Below are positions 18,009 to 27,395 of a stretch of DNA of 64,000 nt, one piece after another. Location: NCBI GenBank assembly GCA_044507775.1, contig JBIQIY010000010.1, positions 1 to 64,000 on the forward strand, in the 5' to 3' direction. Source of the stretch: Chryseosolibacter sp044507775 (GTDB lineage: Bacteria > Bacteroidota > Bacteroidia > Cytophagales > Cyclobacteriaceae). Under the pieces are notes generated by a model. That model was given only the letters and a program-made list of their open reading frames with translations, had not been told where the DNA came from and did no database searches. The first letter of the stretch is position 1; each line of letters starts with the position of its first letter. The position numbers were made by a program, and so were the translations under genes.

Positions 18009-18539
18009 ATGAAATCGAGTTTATCCCTGATGTTATTGGCGGTCGCAGCACTCATTCCCGTGTCGTGCGGTATGTCGGTCAATTATTCTTTGACGGGCAG
18101 CTCGACGACGGCTAAAACGATCAGTATCGCGGAATTTTACAACAACGCGGATTTAGGTCCCGCGAATATGTCGCAGGTGCTCACCAACGACCTGAAGAAC
18201 TACTTTGTTCAAAACTCAAGCCTGAGTGTAGTAGCGGAAGAAGGAGAACTTCAGCTTGAAGGCGAAATCAGCAACCTGCAGATCACGCCCATTGCGCCAA
18301 CGGCTACGGGAGATCCGACCGAGATCAACCGCGCGTCTTCCACACGACTGACGATCACAGTCCGGGCGACGTACATCAATACGCTGGAAGAAGACAAGAG
18401 TTTCAAGGACAAGAGTTTCTCTTTCTATAAAGATTTTGACAACGAGCTCAACGTCAGCGATGTCGAGGAAGCCTTTATCAAGGAGATCTTCCAGCGCATC
18501 ATCAATGACATCTTTAACGCCTCGATTGCGAACTGGTGA
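18009..18539 (+). CDS. lptE: LptE-like LPS-assembly lipoprotein
   Basis: A 176-residue lipoprotein. The signal peptide is basic then hydrophobic, ending in a lipobox (LIPVSCG) with the lipidated Cys near residue 20. The mature part (YSLTGSSTTAKTISIAEFYN, then LTNDLKNYFVQNSSLSVV) matches the LptE fold: an N-terminal strand and a helix, then beta strands. LptE plugs the LptD translocon at the outer membrane. It follows the activator by 19 bases; the upstream GTG at 18003 is an alternative start of no consequence. Placement before secG is conserved in Bacteroidota. Confidence 0.8.
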   Translation: MKSSLSLMLLAVAALIPVSCGMSVNYSLTGSSTTAKTISIAEFYNNADLGPANMSQVLTNDLKNYFVQNSSLSVVAEEGELQLEGEISNLQITPIAPTATGDPTEINRASSTRLTITVRATYINTLEEDKSFKDKSFSFYKDFDNELNVSDVEEAFIKEIFQRIINDIFNASIANW

Positions 18540-18623
18540 TTTGGCGAGCTTTTCTTACATGACGTCGCTTCGGCTTTCGGCTTAATGCTTTTTTTGTTAC
18601 TTTTATCCCTAAGCCCCAAAGCC

Positions 18624-19592
18624 GTGGACAAAGCCAGATTCGTCGAGATCCTTCAGCACTACGCAAGTACTTCCGTGGAAGAAGCTCAGGAAATCGCTTC
18701 ATTGCGGGCTCAGTATCCATATAGCCAGCTTTTGCAGACGCTTGCCGCCCGCACCAGCAAAGATCACGGCTTTCAGTATCAGCAGCGCGACTTGCAGGTT
18801 GCTGCAGTGTATGCCGCTGACAGAGCGCTTCTTAAAGATATTATCACGCTCCAGCCAGAGGAGCCCGTTCACCAGGTGGTCTCCAAACACGTTGACGCCG
18901 ACGCGCAGGTGACTACCACGCTTGATTCTGTCGACGTTGCCGACGTGGTGATGGATGACCTTGACCGGTTGTCAAAGCTGAAGGATACTTTTGAAAATCT
19001 GTTCATGGATTATCCGAAGGACTTTTCGGAGGAGACGCGCAAGGCGTCCTCGGTTACGAGCGAGGTTGCGTCAGACAAGGCAGAACAGGAGTCTTCAGAA
19101 GCAGTGCCAGGGTCAACACCGACTGAGCAAAAATCTCCTCCCGTGAGGAAAGCAGCTGGCGCGAAGTCGAGAAAAGAAAGAATCATTGAAATGGCGAAGG
19201 CGCTGGGTACTACGGAGGGCGCGTCGCCAAAAAAAAAACGCCGCGACAAAGACGGAAACCCGATGGATGAATTAATTGCCGAAATCCAAAACTCGAAAGA
19301 GGAAATTGCGCCGGAGAGCGAGAGCCAGAAGCAGCAGATCGAGATTATCAATCAGTTTATTCGCGTCCAGCCGTCCATTTCCAACCCGCGCGACCGGGTT
19401 CCTTCGGCTGGTGACCTAATGCCCATCAAATCAGGTGAATTCGGTGACAACATCGTGTCAGAAACGCTGGTTGAGATACTCCTGAAGCAGGGCAAAAAAG
19501 ATAAGGCCATAGAGGTACTAAAAAAACTGATTTGGAAATATCCCCAAAAAAAGGCTTACTTTGCATCCCAAATTGAAGAACTGAAGAAGTAA
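18624..19592 (+). CDS. Conserved Bacteroidota protein, TPR-like, next to secG
   Basis: A 322-residue protein. The N-terminal helices (DKARFVEILQHYASTS, LRAQYPYSQLLQTLAAR) resemble a family in which two terminal helical parts flank a variable, disordered Ser/Glu/Lys-rich linker (about residues 120-240 here). The C-terminus (LVEILLKQGKKDKAIEVLKK, then LIWKYPQKKAYFASQIEEL) is a single TPR motif. The start is probably GTG at 18624, which matches the VDKAR-type beginning of relatives; an ATG at 18585 would add a short hydrophobic tail. It lies 3 bases before secG. It is not recognised as having a known function; it may be a scaffold in protein export. Confidence 0.7.
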   Translation: MDKARFVEILQHYASTSVEEAQEIASLRAQYPYSQLLQTLAARTSKDHGFQYQQRDLQVAAVYAADRALLKDIITLQPEEPVHQVVSKHVDADAQVTTTLDSVDVADVVMDDLDRLSKLKDTFENLFMDYPKDFSEETRKASSVTSEVASDKAEQESSEAVPGSTPTEQKSPPVRKAAGAKSRKERIIEMAKALGTTEGASPKKKRRDKDGNPMDELIAEIQNSKEEIAPESESQKQQIEIINQFIRVQPSISNPRDRVPSAGDLMPIKSGEFGDNIVSETLVEILLKQGKKDKAIEVLKKLIWKYPQKKAYFASQIEELKK

Positions 19593-19595
19593 GTC

Positions 19596-19940
19596 ATGTA
19601 TACCCTGGTTATTGCCTTTATCATTTTTTTTGCTGTCTTGCTGGTACTGGTCATTCTCGCCCAAAACTCCAAAGGTGGGGGACTTACGAGCCAGTTTGGC
19701 GGATCTTCAGCCAGCAATATTATCGGTGTGAAAAGAACGGGCGATCTCCTGGAGAAACTAACCTGGGGTTTTATCATCGCCATCATCGTTCTCTCCATGA
19801 GCACGAGCTTCATTACACCCTATAGCCAGGCTCCTACGGATGACATCCTGCAGCGGGCTGGTGATCAGGCTCCGATCAACAGCGCTCCCGGCTTTAACAT
19901 AGATACTACGCAGTCCGCTCCCGCCGACTCTCCTCAGTAG
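19596..19940 (+). CDS. secG: Preprotein translocase subunit SecG
   Basis: A 114-residue protein with two membrane helices (about residues 1-22 and 52-72) joined by a short loop carrying LAQNSKGGGLTSQFGGSS, the SecG signature. The C-terminal tail is hydrophilic and Pro-rich. SecG assists the SecYEG channel. It starts 3 bases after the stop of the TPR-like gene, so the two are co-transcribed. Confidence 0.92.
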   Translation: MYTLVIAFIIFFAVLLVLVILAQNSKGGGLTSQFGGSSASNIIGVKRTGDLLEKLTWGFIIAIIVLSMSTSFITPYSQAPTDDILQRAGDQAPINSAPGFNIDTTQSAPADSPQ

Positions 19941-19946
19941 GGCGCT

Positions 19947-20663
19947 TTACGCCGCCTGGGAGATATGCTTGACGAAGAGTCTCTTCGCAACGGGCATCAG
20001 TGTTTCACTGAAAGGAAATTTCATTTTTGAGATCAACAGAAACGCCGCCGGGTTCGGCATGTCGCGGTACCGTTTAATAAGGTCGAGTTTGATCCGCTCA
20101 TAGGGATAAAGCTGCGACTTGTCAATCACCTCCAGGAACTGGGTGTTCAGGCTGCGTAGCTGTTCCTTGCTATCCTCGAAGATGCTCACCTGGTATCGGT
20201 AGACGGTCGTTTCTTTTTCCGGGGGCATGGTTACGAATAAGTAGCCCTCTTTCGCGTAAAGCGGGGTCACTCCTACCGGAGATATTTCGCATTGGGACTC
20301 GACGTACTCATAGATGACCGCTCCTTCCTTGAGGGACTCCTCGATGCGGGGGATGGCGAACTCAATGATGGCATCGAGCTCACTCATGATGGCATCATCC
20401 TCCACCAGCTCCCGGTAGCGCAGTTCCAGTCTTTTGATTTCTTCCGGTGATATCTCCTTGGGAAATGCCTCGCGGATGAGCGACTTATTCTCCTTTACCG
20501 ACATCAGGTTGCGGTAGTGGAAGATGAGGTCTGCGAGGAACGGGTAGAGCTCCGTTTTACCGAAGGATTTGCGAGCTGTTTGAAGGTAGGCCAGCAACAG
20601 GTATTTCTTGTACTCAAAGTCGATCAAACCCTGCGTCAGCCAGTCTTTTGACAATCTTTCCAT
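19947..20663 (-). CDS. Conserved hypothetical protein of about 238 residues
   Basis: A soluble, helix-rich protein beginning MERLSKDWLTQGLIDFEYKK. The ATG at 20663 was chosen because the frame upstream to 20813 adds 50 basic residues unlike the rest. Recognisable blocks are LLAYLQTARKSFGKTELYP, IPRIEESLKEGAVIYEYVES and QVSIFEDSKEQLR. I do not recognise a domain. It is convergent with secG and divergent from groES, with about 310 bases between its start and groES holding no other gene and no CIRCE-type heat-shock repeat. Confidence 0.72.
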   Translation of the reverse strand: MERLSKDWLTQGLIDFEYKKYLLLAYLQTARKSFGKTELYPFLADLIFHYRNLMSVKENKSLIREAFPKEISPEEIKRLELRYRELVEDDAIMSELDAIIEFAIPRIEESLKEGAVIYEYVESQCEISPVGVTPLYAKEGYLFVTMPPEKETTVYRYQVSIFEDSKEQLRSLNTQFLEVIDKSQLYPYERIKLDLIKRYRDMPNPAAFLLISKMKFPFSETLMPVAKRLFVKHISQAA

Positions 20664-20973
20664 AGTTACACATTTCTTTAACCTGCCGGTGCTAAGCCAA
20701 TTCAGCACACGCATCCAAAATTTACCAGAATTTGGAATTCGAAGCAACAGGTGTGAGGCGAACCGCTGCCAGGAAGCGACCATTTTGTCTGACAGAGGCT
20801 GACACCCTGCCATTTATTCGACTAAAAAGTGTGCCTGTTTAGCCCAAATAGTACTTGAAAACTGTCATAGTTTGAAAAAATGTCCGTTATTCGCGTCTCT
20901 TTTCGCATTGGCATAATAGATGATGAGACGCGCTGGCGAACCCATATGTTCAACCTAAAAAAATCAATACTAT

Positions 20974-21252
20974 ATGGCAAAAATCAATTTCAAACCAAAT
21001 GAAGACAGGGTCCTTGTGGAACCCGCGGAAGCTGAAACCAAGACAGCATCGGGAATCATAATCCCTGACACTGCAAAGGAGAAGCCGCAAAAAGGCAAAA
21101 TCATTGCCGTTGGTGAGGGATTAAAAGACAAGCCGGTGACTGTTAAAGTCGGCGACAATGTTCTGTATGGCAAATACGCCGGAACAGAGATCAGCATTGA
21201 CGGTAAGGAGTATCTGATCATGCGCAACTCTGACATCTTCGGAATTATCTAA
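20974..21252 (+). CDS. groES: Co-chaperonin GroES
   Basis: A 92-residue protein with the full GroES fold: NFKPNEDRVLVEPAEAE at the start, the mobile-loop region TASGIIIPDTAKEKPQKGK, and VGDNVLYGKYAGTEISIDGK. It caps the GroEL cage. It is 27 bases before groEL in one operon. No CIRCE inverted repeat is seen upstream, so control by HrcA at this site is not supported. Confidence 0.97.
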   Translation: MAKINFKPNEDRVLVEPAEAETKTASGIIIPDTAKEKPQKGKIIAVGEGLKDKPVTVKVGDNVLYGKYAGTEISIDGKEYLIMRNSDIFGII

Positions 21253-21279
21253 TCACTAACCTAAAAATTCAACAATATT

Positions 21280-22917
21280 ATGGCTAAAGAAATCACGTTT
21301 GATACCTCCGCGAGAGATAAGATAAAGAAAGGTGTTGACAAGCTGGCAAACGCAGTGAAAGTTACACTGGGTCCTAAAGGGCGCAATGTCATCCTCGACA
21401 AAAAATTCGGCGCTCCGACCGTTACCAAAGACGGTGTGTCAGTAGCAAAGGAAATCGAATTGAAAGATGCGATTGAAAATATGGGTGCTCAGCTGGTTAA
21501 GGAAGTCGCTTCCAAGACAGCAGATGCGGCCGGTGACGGTACCACCACTGCGACCGTTCTGGCTCAATCGATCTACACACATGGTATTAAAAACGTTGCG
21601 GCCGGCGCTAACCCGATGGACCTGAAGCGAGGAATTGATAAGGCTGTCGAAGCTGTGGTTGAAAATCTGAAAAAGCAATCGCGCAAGCTGAAAGATTCAG
21701 CAGAGATTGCTCAGGTTGCTACTATCTCCGCCAACAGCGATGAAACGATCGGCAAGATGATCGCCGATGCGATGGAGAAAGTTGGCAAGGATGGCGTCAT
21801 CACTGTTGAAGAAGCTAAAGGAACGGAGACCGAAGTGAAGACGGTTGAAGGAATGCAATTCGATCGCGGATACCTCTCCCCTTACTTTGTAACCAATACT
21901 GAAAAAATGGAAGCTGATCTGGATCAGCCTTATGTATTGATCTACGACAAGAAGATCAGCAGCATGAAGGAACTGCTTCCGATCCTGGAGCAAACTGCTC
22001 AAACAGGCAAGCCCCTCCTGATCATTTCCGAAGAAGTGGAAGGCGAAGCGCTCGCAACACTCGTCGTTAACAAGATCCGCGGCGCTCTGCGTGTAGCTGC
22101 TGTTAAAGCACCTGGCTTTGGAGATCGCAGAAAAGCAATGTTGGAAGACATCGCTGTACTCACCGGCGGAAAAGTTATCTCCGAAGAGCAGGGCTTCAAG
22201 CTTGAGAATGCTACGCTGGATATGCTCGGCCGCGCCGAGAAGATCAACATTGACAAGGACAACACTACCATCGTCAATGGAGCGGGAAGCAAAGCCGAAA
22301 TTCAGGGCCGCGTTGCCCAGATCAAGGCCCAGATCGAAACAACTACTTCCGACTACGACAAGGAAAAGCTGCAGGAACGCCTCGCAAAACTTTCCGGCGG
22401 AGTGGCGATCCTCTATGTAGGAGCTGCTACTGAAGTCGAAATGAAAGAAAAGAAAGACCGCGTTGACGATGCATTGCACGCAACCCGCGCTGCTGTTCAG
22501 GAAGGTATTGTTCCCGGCGGTGGAGTCGCTTACATCCGCGCGATCGATGCATTGAAAGATCCCGCTGCTATCGGTTCTTCTAATGAAGACCAGGCAACCG
22601 GTATCAATATCATCCGTCTTGCACTCGAGTCTCCGCTGAAGACCATCGCGGAAAACGCAGGTCAGGAAGGCTCTGTTATCGTGAACCGAGTTCGCGATGG
22701 CAAGAAGGACTTCGGATACAACGCCAACGAGAACACGTTCGTAAACTTCTTCGAAGCTGGTATCATCGATCCGACAAAAGTTACCCGCCTGGCGCTTGAG
22801 AACGCAGCATCCATTGCTGGCATGCTCCTGACCACTGAGGCGGTCGTCTCTGATATCGCTGAAGAGAAAGAAGCTCCTGCAATGCCTCACGGAGGCGGCA
22901 TGGGTGGAATGATGTAA
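21280..22917 (+). CDS. groL: Chaperonin GroEL
   Basis: The 545-residue chaperonin has all expected parts: the N-terminal TLGPKGRNVILDKKFG block, the ATP site (DGTTTATVLAQ), the apical domain and the glycine/methionine-rich C-terminal tail (HGGGMGGMM). It folds proteins in a double-ring cage with GroES. A long open frame of 431 codons on the opposite strand is a shadow of this gene. Confidence 0.98.
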   Translation: MAKEITFDTSARDKIKKGVDKLANAVKVTLGPKGRNVILDKKFGAPTVTKDGVSVAKEIELKDAIENMGAQLVKEVASKTADAAGDGTTTATVLAQSIYTHGIKNVAAGANPMDLKRGIDKAVEAVVENLKKQSRKLKDSAEIAQVATISANSDETIGKMIADAMEKVGKDGVITVEEAKGTETEVKTVEGMQFDRGYLSPYFVTNTEKMEADLDQPYVLIYDKKISSMKELLPILEQTAQTGKPLLIISEEVEGEALATLVVNKIRGALRVAAVKAPGFGDRRKAMLEDIAVLTGGKVISEEQGFKLENATLDMLGRAEKINIDKDNTTIVNGAGSKAEIQGRVAQIKAQIETTTSDYDKEKLQERLAKLSGGVAILYVGAATEVEMKEKKDRVDDALHATRAAVQEGIVPGGGVAYIRAIDALKDPAAIGSSNEDQATGINIIRLALESPLKTIAENAGQEGSVIVNRVRDGKKDFGYNANENTFVNFFEAGIIDPTKVTRLALENAASIAGMLLTTEAVVSDIAEEKEAPAMPHGGGMGGMM

Positions 22918-22941
22918 TTCTCTCAAAAACCAATTGACAAA

Positions 22942-22976
22942 GGAGGCTTCACTATCAGTGAAGTCTCTTTTTTTTT
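22942..22976 (+). terminator. groESL terminator
   Basis: GGCTTCACT and AGTGAAGTC form a nine-pair stem around a three-base loop, followed by a CTC and nine T. Confidence 0.88.
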
Positions 22977-23084
22977 CGCGGTGTTGCTTCAAACCCCGCT
23001 TCCGGTTTTTTGTGTAATTTACCGTTTGTCATCACGGTGCTTCGCGGTATGAGGCATTGTTATGAGTAACCCGACAGCGCAATT

Positions 23085-24161
23085 ATGAAGGTTCATCTCA
23101 TCGGAGGCTTTTTAGGAAGTGGTAAAACCACTGCGATTACCCAGGCCGCCAGAATTCTGTCTGCACAAGGACGAATCACGGGCATCATCACGAACGATCA
23201 GGGCAAATACCTGGTGGACACAGAATATCTGCGCTCCCTGGGAATTCCCAATGGACAGGTAACAGGAGGATGTTTTTGCTGCAATTATGAAGCACTCGCC
23301 GATCAGATTGACGCGCTTCAAAATCAGTGTGATCCGCAATTCATCTTTGCCGAGTCAGTTGGATCGTGTACAGACCTGCTCGCAACGGTGCTGAAGCCAT
23401 TGGTCCGGTTCAAGGAATCTGTCTCGCATGTCACATTTACGACACTCGTCGATGCCTTGTTACTCAATGATTATCTGGAAAATGGCCGCCTTCCCTTTCA
23501 TGACGACACGAATTACATCTGGCAAAAGCAAATCGAAGAGTCCGAGATCCTGATCGTGAATAAGATTGATCAACTTGATGCTGCGGCACTGCAATCAGTT
23601 GAGCAGATGGCGCGCCGGAATTTCGCTGACAAGATTCTGCTGTTTCAAACTTCGCTGGAGGAGCAGTCTGTCAATAATTGGCTGGAAATCCTGGACCGCC
23701 AACCTGCGGAGCGTAACCACGCGACCCTGGAGATTGATTATGAGAAATATGCCGCAGGTGAAGCGAACCTCGCATGGCTCGACGAGTCAATAGACATTTA
23801 TGTATACGATGGATCCGCACCCCGCGTCGCGCGAGAGTTCATCACTGGATTTATTGAATCTGCAAAAAGTAAAGAGATGCGGGTGGGTCACCTGAAGTTC
23901 ATGTTCGAAAGCGCTGACAAGGCGCACAAGATCAGCATTACGAGTCCGGGAGACCTGTCCGAAAACATCGATTTTGAAACCGGATCTCAACATGCTCATC
24001 TCGTTGTGAATGCGCGCATCCAGACATCTCCGGACCTCCTCCGTAGAATGGTCGCAGGCCTTTTGAACGGCCTCCGCGTTCGCTTCAATGCGGAGATCAG
24101 GGAGAGCAATGTATCGTTTTTTAAGCCCTCATACCCACGGCCAACGCATCGTCTGGTCTGA
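23085..24161 (+). CDS. COG0523 (CobW/G3E) metal-chaperone GTPase
   Basis: A 358-residue G3E-family GTPase. The P-loop is GGFLGSGKTTAI (residues 7-18), the signature cysteine motif is GGCFCCN near 61-67, and the guanine-specificity motif is NKID near 161. COG0523 proteins bind and deliver zinc or cobalt to targets, using GTP. The C-terminal half differs from classical CobW, and no histidine-rich stretch is seen. It stands alone after groEL, so the client protein is not indicated. Confidence 0.85.
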   Translation: MKVHLIGGFLGSGKTTAITQAARILSAQGRITGIITNDQGKYLVDTEYLRSLGIPNGQVTGGCFCCNYEALADQIDALQNQCDPQFIFAESVGSCTDLLATVLKPLVRFKESVSHVTFTTLVDALLLNDYLENGRLPFHDDTNYIWQKQIEESEILIVNKIDQLDAAALQSVEQMARRNFADKILLFQTSLEEQSVNNWLEILDRQPAERNHATLEIDYEKYAAGEANLAWLDESIDIYVYDGSAPRVAREFITGFIESAKSKEMRVGHLKFMFESADKAHKISITSPGDLSENIDFETGSQHAHLVVNARIQTSPDLLRRMVAGLLNGLRVRFNAEIRESNVSFFKPSYPRPTHRLV

Positions 24162-24175
24162 CGGAATACGCACGG

Positions 24176-25132
24176 CTAATGCACAACATTCACGGGTTTT
24201 CCCTCGGAAAAGGCGCGAAGGTTTTCGACAGCCATGTTCATCAAGCGAGTCCTCGCCTCTTTGGTCGCCCACGCGATGTGCGGCGTGATGATGCAATTCT
24301 TGGCAGTAAACAGCGGATTATCTTTCGCCGGAGGCTCAACCGACAACACATCGATACCCGCCCCGCTGATGATGTCGCTATTGAGGGCCGTTGCAAGGTC
24401 TTCATCGACGATAATCGGCCCACGAGAAGTATTCAGCAGGAACGAACTGCGCTTCATCATGGCCAACGATCGCGCATTGATCAACCCCTTTGTTTCGGGA
24501 GTAAGCGGACAATGAATGGTCACAACATCAGACTGCTCCAGGATTTCGGGAATCCCTGCCCAGCGGAAATTCTTTCGGTGCGATTGATCGTCCTGGCGTC
24601 TTGCTGAGCCCAGCACGTTCATGCCGAGTGCCGTCGCGATATCTCCCACTTTCTTCCCAATGTTTCCGAATCCGATGATGCCCATCGTCTTGCCTGCCAG
24701 TTCCACCAGGGGATAATCCCAATAGGACCAATCTTTGGATGCCGCCCATTTTCCGCTCCTCACCCCTTCGCTGTGGCGCTCCACATGGTGACACAACTCA
24801 AGCAAAAGCGCAATCGTCAACTGTGCCACCGAGTAGCTTCCATAGTCCGGAATGTTACTGACAACAATACCCTTTTGACTGGCGGCATCGAGATCAATAA
24901 TATTGTATCCGGTGGCCAGCACCCCGATGAATTTCAGATCGGGAAGTTGGCTGATCACGTCAGCTCGTATAGGAGTTTTGTTTGTAAGCAAGACCTGCGC
25001 GCCCTGCGAACGCTGAAGGATTTCTCCCGGACGAGTTCGATCATGAACGGTGAGATCGCCAAATGATTTGAATCCATCCCAGCTCAGGTCGCCGGGATTC
25101 AGGGCGTATCCATCAAGTACAACTATTTTCAT
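24176..25132 (-). CDS. D-2-hydroxyacid dehydrogenase (glycerate-dehydrogenase-like)
   Basis: A 318-residue NAD(P)-dependent D-isomer 2-hydroxyacid dehydrogenase. The nucleotide-binding motif is MGIIGFGNIGKKVGDIA near 145, the catalytic Arg lies in NTSRGPIIVDE, the Glu in DVLSVEPP, and the His in ITPHIAWATKEAR. This is the glycerate/hydroxypyruvate reductase type. The second Met was taken as the start. It lies after lutC with a repeat array between, so linkage to lactate use is suggestive only. Confidence 0.88.
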   Translation of the reverse strand: MKIVVLDGYALNPGDLSWDGFKSFGDLTVHDRTRPGEILQRSQGAQVLLTNKTPIRADVISQLPDLKFIGVLATGYNIIDLDAASQKGIVVSNIPDYGSYSVAQLTIALLLELCHHVERHSEGVRSGKWAASKDWSYWDYPLVELAGKTMGIIGFGNIGKKVGDIATALGMNVLGSARRQDDQSHRKNFRWAGIPEILEQSDVVTIHCPLTPETKGLINARSLAMMKRSSFLLNTSRGPIIVDEDLATALNSDIISGAGIDVLSVEPPAKDNPLFTAKNCIITPHIAWATKEARTRLMNMAVENLRAFSEGKPVNVVH

Positions 25133-25186
25133 CACATTGTTTTAAGGTCTTCTGTCTTAATGCCCGGCGCTCTTAGCAAGTTCCAA

Positions 25187-25246
25187 AGTGAGTGGTGAGT
25201 TGTGAGTGGTGAGTGGTGCGGTTACTCACTACTCACCACTCACTAT
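25187..25246. repeat. Paired inverted heptamer array at the lutC stop
   Basis: About 30 bases of GTGAGTG-type units are followed, after a short loop, by units in the opposite orientation (CACTCAC-type). The array overlaps the last codons and the stop of lutC. It could fold into a hairpin in the mRNA. Confidence 0.7.
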
Positions 25247-25819
25247 AAAAGTTGTCATAGAGATTGGGCCATGTGCTCCCATTACCAACGCCTGTTCAAT
25301 ATCAGCGGTCTTGGAGGGTCCGCCTATGAAAACCCCGAAGCCGTAGTTGCCCTGGCCAATTTTGTTGTAAGCTTCATGCATGGTGGGAACGATAGAGCTG
25401 GCGTCAACCAGGACAGCGAGGTGCTGGCAGATGAACGGAAGAATGCGCTGCCCCATCACCTCTTCCGTCAGCCACACAGCTCCGTTTTCGGCTACAGCCA
25501 GGTGGGCCTTAATGACGGCCAGCTCCACATTTTCAAAGGTATGAGGATCCACGTCGCGTGAATACAATTCCAGTGAATTTGAAAATTCAGGCAGCGTGGT
25601 CACGATGCGTTTGGAAGTGTCGAACTGTTCCTGCAAAAGTTTTAGTACCGAATCCGGTGCATCCACCTTAACAGCAGTTCCACCAATGCCCGTGAAGGTG
25701 TCCATGTATTCCTGGACAACGTTTTGAGTGTGCCCCCTGAATCCGCTGATATCCGGTATTGGCAATGCAGAAGGCTGGTTTTTTAATACTTCGGATAAAA
25801 TTTTTTCCCGACTTGTCAT
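25229..25819 (-). CDS. lutC: Lactate utilisation protein C (LUD domain)
   Basis: A 196-residue LUD-domain protein, the third subunit of the LutABC L-lactate oxidation system. Characteristic blocks are ENVELAVIKAHLAVAENGAV and LTEEVMGQRILPFICQHLAV, with GSPSKTADIE-type motif (GGPSKTADIEQAL) near the end. Its last codons (IVSGE) are written in the heptamer repeat. It follows lutB by 42 bases. The complex oxidises L-lactate to pyruvate at the membrane, with electrons passed through iron-sulfur clusters of LutA/B. Confidence 0.87.
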   Translation of the reverse strand: MTSREKILSEVLKNQPSALPIPDISGFRGHTQNVVQEYMDTFTGIGGTAVKVDAPDSVLKLLQEQFDTSKRIVTTLPEFSNSLELYSRDVDPHTFENVELAVIKAHLAVAENGAVWLTEEVMGQRILPFICQHLAVLVDASSIVPTMHEAYNKIGQGNYGFGVFIGGPSKTADIEQALVMGAHGPISMTTFIVSGE

Positions 25820-25861
25820 AGGTCAATGTTGATCATTTCGCTTGCTAACATGAATGCAAGG

Positions 25862-27289
25862 CTACTTTACTTTCTTCTTATTTTTTCGATACCAATCTGC
25901 GAATGAAAACGGCGGCGGCGCAGGCATCTCGCGGTTCTTGTACCACGGATTGAGTTTGTGGTTAATTGTGAACGGCATATTCCGCAGAAACCAGCGTCCG
26001 ATTTTTCCCGCGGCACCAAAGGCTTTAGGAGATCCGAATGTTTCCGCCATGACTTTCATGCCAACAGCTTTGGACTTGGGGGCGTATCCCTCCTTTACAA
26101 TCACCTGACGCCACTTATAAAGCTGGTCGTGAATATTGATTTTTACAGGACAGACGTTTGAGCACGACCCGCACAGCGTGGATGCAAACGGGAGGTCTGC
26201 GTGGCGCTTCATGTCCAGGTTCGGTGCCAGTATCGCACCGATGGGTCCGGTGATAGTATTGTGATAGCTCAGTCCTCCTCCTTTTCGATATACCGGGCAG
26301 GTGTTCATGCAGCTTCCGCACTTTATACACTTCAACGAGTCACGGAAATCAGTACGACCCAGCTGGCGGCTGCGACCGGCGTCAACCAGAATGACGTGCA
26401 TTTCCTGTCCGGGTCTAGGTTTCCGGTAGTGGCTGGAGTAGATGGTGATCGGCGTGCCGATGGCACTGCGCGCCAGTACCCGAAGGAAGATGCTGAGATG
26501 CTGTTTCTTGGGGATGAGTTTCTCAAGGCCCATGGAGGCTATGTGAACGTCGGAGAGGTGCGCCCCCATGTCGGCGTTGCCTTCGTTGGTGCATACGACG
26601 AACTCACCCGTTTCAGCGACGGCGAAGTTGACGCCTGTGAGCGCGCCGCGTCGCGTGAGAAAGACCTGCCGTAAGTGTTTGCGCGCTGCGCGCGTGAGTA
26701 ACGTGGGATCGGACAGTCCTTTCTCCGTTCCGAGATGCTCATGAAAGAGCTCTCCTATTTCTTCTTTTCTTTTATGGATGCAGGGAAGCACGACGTGGCT
26801 CGGTGGCTCATGGTCGATCTGCTGGATGTATTCGCCCAGGTCCGAGTTCACGACGGTGATGCCGCGGTCTTCCAGGAATTCATTCAGATGACATTCTTCC
26901 GTGAGCATGGACTTGCTCTTGACCATCTGGGTGATGCCTTTCGCTTTCAGTATCGAATAGACAATATTGTTGTGTTCTTCCGCATTTGCAGCCCAGTGTA
27001 CTGTGATGCCGTTCTTCTGAAGGTTGCTTTCGAATTCCACAAGGTAGTCGTGGAGATTGGAGAGTAAATGACTTTTTATTTGGGATGCCGCTTCCCGCAG
27101 TTCTTCCCACTCCGGTATCTGCTTGGATATTTTGTCTCGTTTCTGACGGATCCACCAGAGCGCGCCATCGTGCCAGGTAGACTTTTCCTCATCGCGATTG
27201 AATTCCTCCGCCAGCTCGGCGTGGCTCTTGCCGCGGAAGAAGGCGTCGGGGTTGTGGGGGATGGGATTGGGGGATGGGTTAGGGTTCAT
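25862..27289 (-). CDS. lutB: Lactate utilisation protein B, iron-sulfur protein
   Basis: A 475-residue LutB homolog: an N-terminal LUD domain (about residues 55-290, with TGVNFAVAETGEFVVCTNEG) followed by two ferredoxin-type cluster motifs, CIKCGSCMNTCPVYRKGGG near 320 and CGSCSNVCPVKINIHDQ near 375. It carries electrons from lactate oxidation. The start ATG at 27289 lies directly after a repeat array, with no clear ribosome-binding site. It is separated from lutA by the four-helix-bundle gene and repeats, an unusual break in a normally tight operon. Confidence 0.9.
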   Translation of the reverse strand: MNPNPSPNPIPHNPDAFFRGKSHAELAEEFNRDEEKSTWHDGALWWIRQKRDKISKQIPEWEELREAASQIKSHLLSNLHDYLVEFESNLQKNGITVHWAANAEEHNNIVYSILKAKGITQMVKSKSMLTEECHLNEFLEDRGITVVNSDLGEYIQQIDHEPPSHVVLPCIHKRKEEIGELFHEHLGTEKGLSDPTLLTRAARKHLRQVFLTRRGALTGVNFAVAETGEFVVCTNEGNADMGAHLSDVHIASMGLEKLIPKKQHLSIFLRVLARSAIGTPITIYSSHYRKPRPGQEMHVILVDAGRSRQLGRTDFRDSLKCIKCGSCMNTCPVYRKGGGLSYHNTITGPIGAILAPNLDMKRHADLPFASTLCGSCSNVCPVKINIHDQLYKWRQVIVKEGYAPKSKAVGMKVMAETFGSPKAFGAAGKIGRWFLRNMPFTINHKLNPWYKNREMPAPPPFSFADWYRKNKKKVK

Positions 27290-27300
27290 CGGAAAGCTTT

Positions 27301-27347
27301 AATCGTGAATCGTGAATCGTGAATCGTGAGACGTGAGACGTGAGACG
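27301..27347. repeat. Left heptamer array flanking the four-helix-bundle gene
   Basis: Units of CGTGAAT and CGTGAGA repeat in one orientation on the plus strand (three and three, with small variations). It is the mirror of the array at 27794-27880 and lies just upstream of lutB. Confidence 0.75.
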
Positions 27348-27395
27348 CGGTGCTTGCCATGTTCATCGTTCATCAGGCCAAGATAATCCGTCAGT

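Noticed and set aside
20664..20973. CIRCE heat-shock operator upstream of groES
   Set aside because: Looked for a TTAGCACTC-type inverted repeat; none found.
21697..22992. 431-codon minus-strand frame
   Set aside because: Exactly antisense to groEL, with no family resemblance; a codon-bias shadow.
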